A DNA stretch of 64,000 nucleotides from Carya illinoinensis (Eukaryota; Streptophyta; Magnoliopsida; Fagales; Juglandaceae): positions 27,777,445-27,841,444 of the forward strand of contig NC_056753.1 in the NCBI RefSeq assembly GCF_018687715.1, in the 5' to 3' direction. Shown here piece by piece: positions 21,185-33,439 of the stretch; within the stretch, counting starts at the first letter, position 1, and every line of letters begins with the position of its first letter. The translations under genes and the position numbers were made by a program. The notes beneath the pieces are model-generated. The model did no database searches and was not told the DNA's origin. It saw nothing but the letters and a program-made list of their open reading frames with translations.

Positions 21185-22162
21185 ACATGTAATAGAAATT
21201 TATATTAAGTTATAGATTTATAATATGCAATATAACTTATAATTTATAATAAGTTACTTTTTATGTTCCTGTGTCTAGGCAGGGAGAAATTAGAAATTTC
21301 TAATCACATGAGGAGGCAGCCGAAAGGCCAAGTAGTGCAGCAGTCAGGTTCAAAGTTTGAACACCAAGAGACATCTTTCATAGGAACCCAAGAGGCATTG
21401 AGCTATGTTTAAGAAAGTCCTTCTATTACTTTCAGTGTAGTGGTGCTAAGGTTTGAAAAGTGCTTATACCCTCTATTACCTTCTATTACAAATAACCCTT
21501 CTATTACAAGCAGTGCAGTGGTGCAAAGTTTCAAGGAAGATTGAAAAGTGAGTCTAACTGTCTTTTGTGTGTTTATAGTATAAGTCTATCTATGCATTAC
21601 ATATATTTGTTCATATTTCTAGGGAATGACGTAACATATACCATAAAATTTAGAAATTTAGAAAACTTATTAAAAAACCTATAAGAAAACTCAATTCAGA
21701 AAACTTATTCGTGCAACTGCACATTCAATTTATCTTCTATTTCTTTCAGTTTCTTCTATGCTCTCTCTCAAATCAAGTGTGGCGAAGCAGTGTAGTGGTG
21801 CTAAGGTTTGAAGGAACATTGAAAAGGTGAGTCTAACTGCCTTTTGTGTTTTTATAGCATATATAGTCTATGCATTACATATGTTTGTTCATATTTTTAA
21901 TAAATAAAGTAACTAATACCATAAAACTTAGAGATCCATAAAGTTATTAAAAAACTTATAAAAAGACTCAAAAACAAATAAAACCTAATCCCTATAGTCA
22001 AATAATAAAAGAAGAAAAAAAATTGTTGGACTATCCGCTTTATACATTTAGTTTAGGTGAGGATTAAACCAAAACATAGCAATATAAATAGAAAATTTAG
22101 TATTTTAAATGTTAGTTTTGGTCGTATACGTATTGCCTGCCATTAAAATTAATTTAATCAAA
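21185..22162 (+). repeat. Left ~0.95-kb inverted repeat arm
   Basis: This arm pairs with the right arm at 34240-35184. It contains internal short direct repeats of the type AGTGTAGTGGTGCTAAGGTTTGAA (21433, 21520, 21788) followed by AAAAG.TGAGTCTAACTG. The outer edge is judged from where similarity ends. Confidence 0.75.
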
Positions 22163-22174
22163 CATCTTATTTAC

Positions 22175-23417
22175 CAAATGTTTTAGTTGTTGCAATCCAT
22201 ATCAAGCTATGTAAAGAAATAATTTTAGCGCAAGGACTAGCAATTATTCAAGAAATATATGCTATTAATAAAAAGTAAAAATATTTTTAGGGTTCGCTTT
22301 TTTTTAATTATGTTTCAGTCTTAATTTTTTGCATATTCTGTTATTTTTTTATTCCAATTTTGTAGTTTAAATCTTGTATCTTTAACTATGTAGGGGTTGA
22401 TTTGTGCAAAACGAATGCAAAAAAATCTCAGAAATAGTTGGTACAAAGCCAATTATATTTGGAACAAAATAAGAGTTTGTTTTTATAACGGTATTTTTAA
22501 TAATTAAAATTCTTATATTTCCTTTTATATCATATATACTTACATTAATCACAATTTTTATTTCTAATAAATGATTATCTCTTTCATCACATCTAAAAAG
22601 TATATTTATGATCAATCATGTTATTCCTATGGCAACTTAGTTGCAAGAGTGGTAAGTGTAACAAATAATGACTTATTTGTTAATATATTTATGTTATATT
22701 CTTAAAATATAATTTTCATGCAACTCGAATAATAAAATCACCAAATTTTTCTTTCTTACGGTTCATTTATTTTATGAATTTTAAGAGCAATGATTAATGA
22801 TTTATTAGTTAAAAGTATTATTACGAAATCATTACAATACACATGCATTTATATCTTCTGTTGGTCTTAGAGAAATAATCAAGAATTCTGGTCTCATTGA
22901 GTTGATAAAAAGTTTGCAACCAAGGAGGTAAAATCCAATTCTTAGTAACAAATTAAAATGTTTATACAAACACTTCATCCAAAAATTTGTTTCTAATATA
23001 ATAAAGAAAACAAAATTTTGGATAAAGGCAAAGATAATGATGGTTGACTTGTGCCAGTTATTTTTTTACATGTAAAAAAAGAAATGGGCATGATTATAAT
23101 GATAGCTTCTTTTGTTAACATTACAGAAATTAAAGCATTTCACAACCACGCTATGTATCTTTCAGTTTATTTTTTATAATTTATGTAACAGATTTAATAT
23201 ATAGTCTTTATTGACTCAAATTTAAAATTATATTTCAATCAAATTTATAGTTCTCGAGCATATATCGAACTCGACAATGGTACAGGAAAACTGTCTGCTG
23301 TTATGTTTGGTGAAATTGTAGAAGAAGCATTCAATTATTCAGTAGTTGAGTTTATGAATTATACTATCGAGGTATGTTTTCTTATTTTTTACTGCTTTAT
23401 TGATGTGAGTGTGTGAA
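22175..23417 (+). pseudogene. RPA70-like gene fragment, left arm of palindrome
   Basis: Exon-like pieces on the plus strand read like the OB-fold proteins of the replication protein A large subunit family. The clearest is 23251-23371, flanked by AG and GT, encoding RAYIELDNGTGKLSAVMFGE and ending before a GTATG donor. Others occur at about 22180-22280 (AIHIKLCKEIILAQG) and 22390-22440. Many stops and the absence of N-terminal exons make it a pseudogene. RPA-like genes are commonly carried by plant Helitrons and similar elements. The assignment is from sequence memory. Confidence 0.65.
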
Positions 23418-23439
23418 AAATTATAAGATAAGACTTTTT

Positions 23440-24973
23440 TACTCACATCAATAAAGCAATGAAAAATAAGAAAACATATTTTGCCAATATGATTTATAAG
23501 CTCAATTACTGAACAATTAAATGCTTCTTTTACAACTTCACCAAACATAACAGCAGATAGTCTTCCTGCATTATCGTCGAGTTCAATATATGCTCGAGAA
23601 CTATAAATTTGATTGAAATATAATTTTAAGTTTGAGTCAATAAAGACTATACATTAAATTTGTTACATAAATTATAAAAAATAAATTGAAAGATACATAG
23701 CGTGGTTGTGAAATGCTTTAGTTTCTGTAATGTTAACAAAAGAAGCTATCATTATAATCATGCCCAATACTTTTTTTACATGTAAAAAAATAACTGGCGC
23801 AAGTCAACTACCATTATCTTTGCCTTTATCCAAAATTTTGTTTTCTACATTATATTAGAAACACATTTTTAGATAAAGTGTTTGTATAAATATTTTAATT
23901 TGTTACTAAAAATAGGATTTTACCTCCATTAGTTGCAAATTTTTTATCAACTCAACGAGATCAAAATTCTTGATTATTTCTCGAATACTAACAGAATACA
24001 GAGATGCAGATGTGTATTGTAAGGATTTTGCAATAATACTTTTGCGTAATAAATCATTATTCACCGTTTTTAAAATTCATAAAATAAATGGAACGTATGG
24101 AAGAAAAATATGGTATTTTATTATTCGAGTGGCATGAAACTTATATTTTAAGAATATAACATAAATATATAACAAATAATGATTTATTTGGTACAATTAC
24201 CACTCTTGCAATGAAGTTGCCTCAGCAATAACATGATTGATCATATATTTTTTGGATGTAATGAAAGAGATAATCTTTCATTAGAAATAAGGATGATTAA
24301 TACTGGCATATATGATATAAAAGGAAATATAAGACTGTTAATTATACCATTATAAGAACGAATTCTTATCTTTGTTCCATTATAAGAACGATTTTTTGAC
24401 ATTCATCTTGCACAAATCGACCCCACATAATTAAAAATATATGGTTTAAGTTACAAAATTGGAATAAATAAAAACTATCAAAAAATTAAGATTAAAACAT
24501 AATTTTGAAAGAGCGAGCAATCCTAAAAATATTTTTACATTTTATCAATAACATATATTTCTTGAATAGTTGTTGGTCCTTGCACTAGAGTTATTTCTTT
24601 ACATGGCTTGATATTGATTGCAACAGCTAAAATATCTAGTAAATAAGATTTAAATTTTTAATGCATTGATAATTGAAGATTTTAAAATAAAGAGTAAATT
24701 ACTTATTTTTGCAATTGAATTTTTGTAAGCATATAATTCATTGAACGGAATGAGTTGGTACTCTGGTGCCTCTAATTGGTTTTCATCATTTGGGACTTTT
24801 TCAATTATTATTTTAGAATTTAAGATCCATTGATATTCATGTGTTTTAATTCTATACTTCGGATCTAATGACCTCACATATGTATTGCTGATGTAATATG
24901 ATCGGAAAATGTGCAAAGTATCATCTTGTGAGTCAATATCCTTATCAAACATCGTAGCTTGTAATCGGTTTCC
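23440..24973 (-). pseudogene. RPA70-like gene fragment, right arm plus upstream exon
   Basis: On the minus strand an AG acceptor at 24974-24975 opens an exon encoding QATMFDKDID, followed by the segment THEYQWILNSK and YQLIPFNELYAYKNSIA, ending near 24700 at a GTAAT. The next exon, near 24640-24540, encodes AVAINIKPCKEITLVQG. The later part mirrors the left arm down to a segment with GRLSAVMFGE at about 23560-23520. The donor equivalent to the left arm's GTATG reads ATATG here. The upstream exon is outside the palindrome, so this copy is the more complete of the two. Confidence 0.7.
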
Positions 24974-25530
24974 CTGTTACGTATAAAAAATTATAACGAA
25001 TAATTTATAGCTTTTAGTCAATTTCTTTGTCTAGTATAAAAAAAATTGTAATGGATCATTTATAATAAGAAATTTTAATGATTTATTTAACAATTTTTTT
25101 TTTATTTTAAATTGTTTTAAAAAATGTGTTACAAGAAGAGAACTAAATAAACGGAAAATAATCAGTATTTATATAATATAAAAACATTTAAAAGAATTGA
25201 ACATCCAAAGACACAACAAATGAATTAAAAAAAAAAAAAAAAAAAAAGAAGCTTAATAGAAAGCATTCAAAAATAACAAAATCCTTTACCACTTTCTAGT
25301 ATAGAGGGAAAAAAAAAAAAAAAAAAAAGACAGTAGATAAAAATAAATATAATACGTTTAGGTCAATTAATGTTAGGCTTTGATACTTCATTGGTGAGCG
25401 TTGTCCTGTTCATTTGGTTGACTTGTTTGCAACAATCATTTTTATTTTTTAATTCCTTGTATTTGAAGTGATATATTTTATCGATATATAAACTGTTTGC
25501 ATTTTTAAAGTTGTTCACATACGAAGATGC
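24974..25530. other. AT-rich DNA upstream of the RPA-like fragment
   Basis: It contains two poly-A tracts (25228-25250 and 25310-25329). No coding signal is seen. Confidence 0.4.
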
Positions 25531-27070
25531 AATATGTCAAATGCATTGTTTGGAAAGGAAAAAACACAGATCGGATGAGTTTCGCATTATGGTTGTTTGA
25601 TTAGCTGGTTAATTCCATTTGTAAAGTTCATATAAGATGGTTTCATTTGAACAGGCTAACCAAAAGCGGTATTAATTAGGTTTTGAGTTCTTATGCACAT
25701 AAACATAAAAAGTAATAATTAGAGGTCCGACCATTGATTTAAAAGCGTTTAGTAATTATCGATGAACCGTTATGAATATATCAATGAAAAATAATATTTA
25801 TGAGTAATTAAAAAAACATGTATAAATAAATTTAAATCCCAATATATATTTTGTAGTTGTTGGGCAAATTTAGTCAATAATCCCAAAAAAAATAAAATAT
25901 TTCTTTTAAAATATATTATTTTAATTATGGTTTATTTATTTTTCAAGATATAGTAAATTTAGGCTTTTTATTCTGATTATAAATTATAATATTACTGTAT
26001 ATAGAAAATTTATTTTTCTATATATAGAAAATTAGGAATTATTTTAAATAATAAATTAAAATATTAATCTAATTATGATCTATTTGTTTTTATTTTTTTG
26101 TATATAAGAAATTTGGTTTTTTTTTTTAATTGCAGTGGGGATGGGTTGGGTTTCAATATTGGCATCAAAAGTAGTCATGAGAAATGAGATTGAAAATAAA
26201 AAGGACAATGGCGCCGAACCAGCTTTTTATTATTTATTGTTGATATGTCAAAGGCATTGGTTGGAAAGTAAAAAACTCATAGATCAAATGAGTTTTGCAT
26301 TATGGCTATTTGGTTAACCAGTTAATTTCACCCGTATAGTTAAAATGAGATAGTTTTATTTGAATAGGCTAACCAAAGGGGTATTAATCAGGTTTAGAGT
26401 TCCTATGCACACACACATAAAAAGTAATAATTGCAGGTCCACCAATAATTGAAAACCATTTAATAATTATGAAGAATAGTTGCAAATATATTAATAAAAA
26501 GTAATATTTATGAGTAACTAAAAGAAATGTATAAATAAATTTAAATCCCAAAATATATTTTGAAGTTATGGGTCGAATTTACTCTGTAATGGTAAAAAAA
26601 TAAAATTTTTCTTTTAAAATATATTATTCTAATTATAAATTAGAATATTATTCTATAACCTATTTATTTTTCTATATGTAAAGAATTTGGGATTTTTTAT
26701 TTTAATAATAAATTAAAATATTATTGTAATTATAATCTATTTTTTCTATTTTTTTATATAAGAAATTTAGAATTTTTTATTGCAATGGGGATGGGTTGGT
26801 TTTCAAGTTTGGCAGATCTTTCATGAGTAGTAATGAGAAATGGGATTGAAAAATAAAAAGGACGTCGATGCCAAACCAGCTTTCCATGCTTTTCATTATT
26901 TACTATTGATATATAAGAGGCATTGGTTGAAAAGTAAAAAACTCATACATCAGATGAGTTTTGCATTATGGCCGTTTGGTTAGTCGGTTAATTTCATCTT
27001 TACAGTTTAGATGAGATGGTTTCATTTGAAATTGGCTAACCAAACCAAGTATTAATTAGTTTTTGAGTTT
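25531..27070. repeat. ~0.7-kb tandem repeats with a small foldback insert
   Basis: Landmarks such as GCATTGGTTGGAAAG occur at about 25541, 26251 and 26919, giving two full units (~710 and ~670 bp) and a third partial unit. Each has a TTGGTTAGCC-like stretch followed about 60 bp later by GGCTAACCAAA, a mini foldback. Each full unit also has TATAAATAAATTTAAATCCC and AGTAATATTTATGAGTAA blocks. The short open frame at 26135-26317 is within unit 2 and is not conserved. Confidence 0.8.
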
Positions 27071-27920
27071 CTAAATTTTTAGAACATTTTGAGGAGACTG
27101 TTAGAAATAATATGCTTTTTATAGAAAAATTATTTTTAATAAATTATTTAATGCATTGAGGGGAAAATGTAAGTCCTAACAAATATTTTTAATATATAAT
27201 TAATCTTAAAATTTTTAAAAGTAAAAAATTTCGTATGTTAAAAGCCATTTTTGCTTCAGTTTCTTTCTTTGATGTCGGTTTGAAGGAGGCTATTTTAGTC
27301 TTTGGTATGTGCTCGTGATGTTGTGGTAAGGATATTTTTCCCAGGTTAATTTCACACTACACGGATCCCTCTCTCATCCTCTCGAGCTTCCTCTCTAAAC
27401 CCCTTTCATTTAGCGTTGATAAATAAATCTTATTAATAAAAAATAACTTTTTTATACTTTTTCAATGTATGCTTTACTTTTCTACACAAGCTTGCTCGAA
27501 ATTTGTTTTATAAATAATTTCTCTTGTAATAAACATCCTATTGTTACAAAATATTTACACAATTACTTAATAAAATGTTAAATTTTTAAAATTTTCTGAA
27601 GATTTTACTTTATTTTAATGTATTTCGGTAAAAAAGTATTACCTCATTATAAAATAGTAAAATAATTTTAAATTAATTCGTTATATTTACGTCACTTCTC
27701 TTACTTTTTATTATAATGAGGTGGCAAATGTTATGTAAAAATAAAAGTAAAAGAGTATTAGATGTGAATTTTTTTAATCTTAAATATATTTTATCTTCCA
27801 TTAATCATGTATATGATAATTGATTCATCATGTAAACTCAAAATTTTTAATTTCATTTATAATTAGAGGTTTTTAAATAATCTTTTAATTTTTATTATAT
27901 ACAAACTTATATATATAGAT

Positions 27921-27958
<38 letters not shown>

Positions 27959-28764
27959 GAGTATGATTACATTAACCAATAATTAAAAGAACTTAAATAT
28001 ATGGGAGAAAAATAAATAATTTCTTTAATAATTATTGGATAGTTCAATTAATTAAATAACTATTATTAATTATTAATTAAATTGATAATTATTAATAATT
28101 ATTTATTATTGAACTAATGATTATTTATTGTATCCTTTTATATGTATTGGTTTAGTCTGAAAGCACGCTTTTCCCCATTCTCATAATTCCCTCCCCTCCC
28201 TCTATACGGTGACATTTAAAGAACAAAGCAACAGTAGCCCTACCTCTTCTTTATTTCTTCTTCTTTAGGTGCTGACATCCTCATTTCTCTATCTAATCTC
28301 TCTTCCTAAAAATCACATTTGAGAGTCTTCTTCTCCTTCTCAAATTTCTCTATTGTTTTTTTCTCTCTCGCGCTCTCGCTATCTCTCTTCAAAGCTCTCT
28401 ATTTGTCGATTTAATTACATAGATCTTATTTTCTTGTTTATTCCTCAGGTATACGATCTTTAGGTTTAAGTTTTTGAGAAAAAAAAAAAAAAAAAACATT
28501 TTTTTGTTCTTATATCTTATTTTTCTTTGATCTTCTTTAAATCTACGGTTTTTAACTTTAAGTTTTGGGAAGAAACCCTTTTTTTTTTCTTTGCAACTTC
28601 AACAGATCTATATGTTAGATTCGAAAAGTTTTAAGATCATTTTTTTCTTGTGTTTTGTTAGTATTTTTTTAGTAATTTATTTTCCTTATTGCAGATTTAT
28701 GTAGTGTTTTATTTGTCGTCGGTATTGTGTGTTTTCTGTTGGTCTATCGGTCTCCATCTCACAT
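27071..28764. other. AT-rich DNA inside the 14-kb block, no gene supported
   Basis: There is a (TA)n run at 27922-27955. From about 28200 the sequence becomes C/T-rich and looks like a plant 5'UTR and leader intron (ends CTCAGGTATACGATC). From 28430 a T-rich unit with TTTAGGTTTAAGTTT and TTTTTAACTTTAAGTTTTGGGAA is repeated. The same unit continues at 33460-33800 on the other side of the copia insertion, so the copia split one repeat array. Confidence 0.55.
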
Positions 28765-29004
28765 TGTTAAGGAGCAGATTGTCACCACAGCCAAAGGATT
28801 TTAGTAGAAGCACGTAACGACTTCACCTTGTCTGTATGAGCAGTGTGCATGTCATCCCTCTTGTAATAAACTGTACCTAGGCTAGAATATTCTCTGTATA
28901 AAACCTCTCTCTCGTTGTAGCTGTGCCTATAAAAAGGCATCATTGTAATGCTTCAAATATACATGAACATACATGTTTAAAAGCAGAGTTCATTTCCTTT
29001 AGCA
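28765..29004 (+). repeat. 5' LTR of the Ale-like copia
   Basis: It is 240 bp with TG...CA ends. A promoter-like TATAAAAAG (28929-28937) lies in the second half, followed by the presumed transcription start. Confidence 0.93.
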
Positions 29005-29018
29005 TGGTATCAAGAGCC
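29005..29018 (+). other. Primer-binding site
   Basis: TGGTATCAAGAGCC directly abuts the 5' LTR and matches the usual plant copia site complementary to the 3' end of initiator methionine tRNA, with one extra A. Confidence 0.88.
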
Positions 29019-29034
29019 TAACAGACTAACATCC

Positions 29035-29998
29035 ATGGCACCTCCCAAGCCTCAGAATCCTAATCCTTCCCTCACCATTTCTGTCAAACTCACCCCAGAA
29101 AATTATCTCTTATGGAAAGTGTAGCTTGTGCCTTATCTTCATGGCCAACGCTTGTACAAATACGTAGATGGCTCCTGTTCTGCCCTTAAAACCCAACTTG
29201 ACAATGGTGCTCCCAATCCCGAATATGATACCTGGATTGAGCAGGATCAATTAGTGATGTCTATGCTCATCTCCTCCTTACAAGAACCTATCATGGCTGA
29301 AGTTGTGGGCTGTACTTCTGCTCGTGAAGTCTGGCTCTCTCTCGAGTCAACATATGCATCTATTTCTCAATCTTGAATTCTCCAAACCCAACTCAAACTA
29401 GCCTCCCTCAAGAAAGGAACCGATACAATCTCAGTTTACTTTCGTAATGCTAAGCATTACTTTCGTAACGCTTGACAATGGTCCTTTACCTCCTGAAGAT
29501 TTTGTTCCTTATCTTTTTGCTGGTCTTGGACTTGAATATGATGGTCTTGTCACCTTTGTTACTTCTCGCGTCACTCCTATTTCTCCAAGTGAAATTCTTA
29601 GCCACCTGCTTGCCCATGAAGCTCGAATGATACACCACAATGAAAACAACCTTTTTCCCACTTAAGCATATGCTCAGTACATGACTAAAAATCAATGTGG
29701 TCGAGGCCAACGATGGGGTTGCAACAACCGTGGGCATGGTCGCTCAAATCGTGGTTGTGAACCACTTGGAGGTAATCATGGTAGCACTCAGTTTTCACAT
29801 ACTGGCACTCGTTTGGTATGCCAGGTTTGTAACCGCCAAGGGCACTCTGCCCTCACTTGCATTTACTACTCCAAGTGGTTGTGAACCACTTGGAGGTAAT
29901 CATGGTAGCACTCAGTTTTCACATACTGACACTCGTTTGGTGTGCTAGGTTTGTAACCGCCAAGGGCACTCTGCCCTCACTTGCATTTACCGCTTCAA
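29035..29998 (+). pseudogene. Copia gag with early stop and duplicated zinc knuckle
   Basis: The start at 29035 opens with MAPPKPQNPNPS and the typical LTPENYLLW block. A TAG at 29122-29124 stops it, where relatives have Gln. The remainder continues through YLHGQRLYKYVDGS and then in shifted frames to a zinc knuckle CQVCNRQGHSALTC at 29821-29862. A tandem duplication of 124 bp (29751-29874 and 29875-29998) repeats the knuckle. Because 124 is not divisible by three, the second copy is out of frame with the first. Confidence 0.88.
29751..29998 (+). repeat. 124-bp tandem duplication in gag
   Basis: Both units begin GTGGTTGTGAACCACTTGG and run through CACTCAGTTTTCACATACTG and the zinc-knuckle codons. 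They differ at a handful of bases, for example GGTATGCCAG versus GGTGTGCTAG. Confidence 0.93.
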
Positions 29999-30039
29999 CC
30001 AGGCGTACACTTCCTCATCACCAATTTCTGCAAACTATA

Positions 30040-31640
30040 CCTCCAACTATCCTTCAGATTCCAGCTAGTATCCTGGCACGGTAGCAACGCATCATATCAC
30101 AAGTGACTTGTCCGATTGATTCTGTAGGCTGTCGAGTACCATGGTGATGATTCCTTGCGTGTTGGCGATGGCTCCACAATTCCCATATCTCATTCCGGTT
30201 CTGCCTCATTTTCATTCCCTACTTCCACTTTTCATTTTAAAAAAATTATGTGTTCCATCTTTTCAAAAAAACCTTGTCTCCGTTCGTCAATTCTGTCTTG
30301 ACAATGATGTTTTCTTTGAATTCTTTGCTAACTCTTTTTTTGTTAAGGAACGAACAACGGGGAAGCCTCTACTTCGCGGAACCACGCATAATGGGCTCTA
30401 CTCCTTCATGCCTCCATTGTCGCCTCCTTCAGCTCACACAACTTCTCTCTCAATTCCAACATGGCATTCAAGACTCGGGCATCCCTCCATTAAACTTGTC
30501 CGTTCCATTTTACAGCATTATAATCTTCCTTATGATCGTTTAATAATGCCATCCTTTTGTAATGCATGTCCTCAAGGAAAGTCCCATAGACAACCTGCAC
30601 TCACTAGGAGTCACAAGTCTATCTCCCCCTTTCAACTTGTGTTTTCTGATTTATGGGGTCCTTCTCCACATGTATCTCATGATGGACATAAATATTATAT
30701 TAGTTTTATGGATGATTATTCCCGTTACAATTGGCTATTTCCTTTCAAAACTAAATCTCAAGCTCTCGATACTTTCATTAAATTTAAAGCTCAGGTTGAA
30801 CTTCAATTTCAAACAAAAATTAAACAATTTCAATCCGATTGGGGTGGTGAATTCCGACCCTTCTCTCAATACTTAGCAACTCATGGAATCATACATCGAA
30901 TAACATGCCCTCATACTCACACAAAATGACATTATTGAACGTAAACATCATCACATTGTGGATACGGGCTTGGCCCTTCTAGCGCATGCTTCAATTCCAC
31001 TCCATTTCTGGCCTTTTGCATTCACCCATGCCGTCTATTTAATCAACATTTTACTCTCCCCATCTCTTAGTAATTCATCCCTTAATTTCTACTTCATCAA
31101 AAACATCCAGATTACAAAGCCCTTCGTGTGTTTGGTTCGGAATGCTGGCCACTTACCTCATCTTATAACTCCCACAAATTTAATTACCAATCCATTCCAT
31201 GTGCTTATCTTGGTCTTAGCCCATCTCACAAGGGGTTCATCTGCTATAATTTGTCTATGGGTCGCATTTTTACGTCCATTGATGTTCAATTTAATGAGAC
31301 AATTTTTCCCTTTACTAATACTAACCCCAAGCCCATTTCTCCTCCAACACACACGGACCTGTCTTTTTCACTCAAATACTTCTCCAACTGAATCTGTACC
31401 TAATTCCTCCTCTCCTTCCGTCTTGGGCCCACCTCCATCATCCTTTACCTCTCATTCATCTCCTCCATCTCGTTCATCACCAAGTACGCAGGACTCTCGT
31501 TCATCTACTACTCCGCAGCCTGCACATCCAATGATCACAAGGTCACGCACCAATGCTCTCCGCCCATGTCAGTACATTGATGGAACGATCAAGTGGCCAC
31601 CTCCTCATGCTCTCATTTCCATCTCCTCTGATATTCCAGA
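30040..31640 (+). pseudogene. Copia protease and integrase, frameshifted
   Basis: A protease remnant near 30070-30170 reads THHITSDL and, further on, GDGS, but in broken frames. From about 30240 the frame gives the integrase zinc finger (WHSRLGHPS, then CNACPQGKSH) and the core with FSDLWGPSP, DDYSRYNWLFPF and the QSDWGGEF stretch, up to a stop near 30927. From 30927 the later core (ARASIPLHFW-like, with stops and shifts) and the Ser/Pro-rich linker continue to about 31560. The DDE residues are visible in parts, but no continuous protein is possible. Confidence 0.88.
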
Positions 31641-32413
31641 AACACGAACCAGCTATACGGTTGCTCAGCAACATTATGAATGGCGGGAAGCCATGGCACA
31701 CGAGTTTAATGCTCTTCTTGCCAATCGAATGTGGTCCTTAGTTCCATCAACTGCAGCGTCCAACATTGTTACCTGCAAATGGGTTTTTCGAACAAAATGG
31801 AATGTCGATGGCTCTCTGCAACGACGGAAAACCTGCCTGTGGCGAAGGGTTTCCTCCAACAGTCTGGCATTGATTTTGAAGAGACTTTCAGCCCTGTCGT
31901 GAAGCCAACCACTGTGCGGCTTGTCCTTGCACTTGCCGTTACAAATAACTGGCCAATACGTCAATATGACGTTCAAAACGCCTTCTTGTATGGACCATTA
32001 CAGGAGACTGTTTTCATGACTCAACCACATGTTTTTTCTCATCCCCAATTTCCCTCTCATGTTTGCAGGTTGCATAAAGCTCTCTATGGCCTCCGACAGT
32101 CACCACGTGCATGGTACTCCAGCCTAAGTAATCGCCTGGTTGATCTTGGTTTTAATATCTCTATTGCCGATCCTTCACTATTTTTGTGCACTACTTCAAA
32201 CAACAAGCTATGTGTCCTTGTGTACGTGGATGACATGTTAATTACAGGATCCTTAATTCAGCAAATCTATGATCTTGTTGAAGGTCTGCGAAGTGATTTT
32301 CCTATCACTGATCTTGGTGTTTTACGGTATTTTCTGGGTGTCGAAGTCACATCGAATTCCAAAGGCTTCTTACACAACAGAAGTATATCCTTGATTTGCT
32401 TTAACGGACAAAT
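31641..32413 (+). pseudogene. Copia reverse transcriptase, frameshifted
   Basis: The sequence reads WREAMAHEFNALL, CKWVFRTKWN, then after a frameshift near 31830 GFLQQSGIDFEETFSPV, the QYDVQNAFLYG block, LYGLRQSPRAWY, and the active site VYVDDMLITG. FLGVEV near 32340 is typical of the Ale group. A further shift occurs near 32370-32410, before the RNase H start. Confidence 0.93.
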
Positions 32414-33180
32414 ATGTCACTAGCAAAATCGCTAAAGACCCCAATGGCTACAACAGAGAAACTAAGTGCCTTCACCGGTAATCTTTTTGAAGACCCCTCT
32501 CTGTATCGCAGCACTGTCAGATCATTGCAATATCTTTCATTCACACGACCTGACTTAGCCTACGCCGTTGGCAAGGTATGCCAATACATGCATAATCCCC
32601 GAGTTCCCCATTGGCAGGCCGTAAAACGAATCTTGAGGTACTTGAAACATACATCAACTATTGGATTGCAAATTTCGCCGTCCTCAACCTTCAAGCTCAT
32701 AGCCTTTTTCGATGCCGATTGGGCAGGCTGCCCCGATGATTGGCGTTCCACAAGTGGGTTCTGTGTCTTCCTCGGTGCAAATTTAGTTTCTTTGTCATCT
32801 AAGAAACAACTCACAATCGCTCGCTCCTTCACTGAAGTGGAATTCAAAGCTGTCGCTAATGCCACCACCGAAGTAATATGGCTCCAACATCTATGGCGTG
32901 ATCTAGAAATTCCTCTCAACTGCCCACCTATGGTCTACTGTGATAATATGGGTGCCATGTATCTCTCATTAAATCCGGTTTTTCATCCTCGCACAAAACA
33001 CGTTGAAATCGACTTTCATTTTGTGTGTAATCGTGTAATCAACAAATCTCTCCAAGTGGCATTCATTTTTGGAAAAGACCAAGTTGCCGATGTTCTTACA
33101 AAACCATTGTCTGGAACACGCTTTGCTCTTCTCTGTTCAAGTCTATGTTTGCATGCTCACTCACTGCTTGACTTGAGGGG
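32414..33180 (+). pseudogene. Copia RNase H domain
   Basis: An open frame covers the connection and RNase H regions: [43 protein letters not shown], then [36 protein letters not shown] and the terminal KPLSGTRF. The catalytic acidic residues appear kept (Asp in DADWAG, Glu in EVEF, Asp in YCDN). It ends before the polypurine tract. Confidence 0.92.
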
Positions 33181-33182
33181 GG

Positions 33183-33436
33183 TGTTAAGGAGCAGACTGT
33201 CACCACAGCAAAAGAATCACAGCCAAAGGATTTTAGTAGAATCACGTAATGGCTTCACCTTGTCTGCATGAGCAGCGTGCATCTCATCCCTCTTGTAACA
33301 AACCGTACCTAGGCTAGAATATTCTTTGTACAGAACCTCTCTCTCATTGTAGTTGTGCCTATAAAAAGGCATCACTGTAACGCTTCGAATACACATGAAC
33401 ATACATGTTTAAAAGCAGAGTTCATTTCCTTTAGCA
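33183..33436 (+). repeat. 3' LTR of the Ale-like copia
   Basis: It matches the 5' LTR except for about 18 substitutions and a 14-bp gain near 33209 that duplicates part of an AAAGAATCACAGCC stretch. The polypurine tract GAGGGGGG lies at 33174-33181. Confidence 0.93.
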
Positions 33437-33439
33437 CAC

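Larger units (their letters stand above)
28765..33436 (+). mobile_element. Full-length Ty1/copia retrotransposon, Ale/Retrofit-like, inactive
   Basis: The 5' LTR is 28765-29004 and the 3' LTR 33183-33436; both begin TGTTAAGG and end TTTAGCA. A primer-binding site TGGTATCAAGAGCC (complementary to initiator Met tRNA) directly follows the 5' LTR. A polypurine tract GAGGGGGG directly precedes the 3' LTR. Flanks read CACAT and CACAC, a five-base target duplication with one difference. By eye the LTRs differ at about 18 aligned positions, mostly transitions, plus a 14-bp gain in the 3' LTR. Gag, protease, integrase, RT and RNase H follow in copia order, but gag has an early stop and several frames shift. 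The short LTRs and gag start fit the Ale/Retrofit lineage. Confidence 0.95.
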
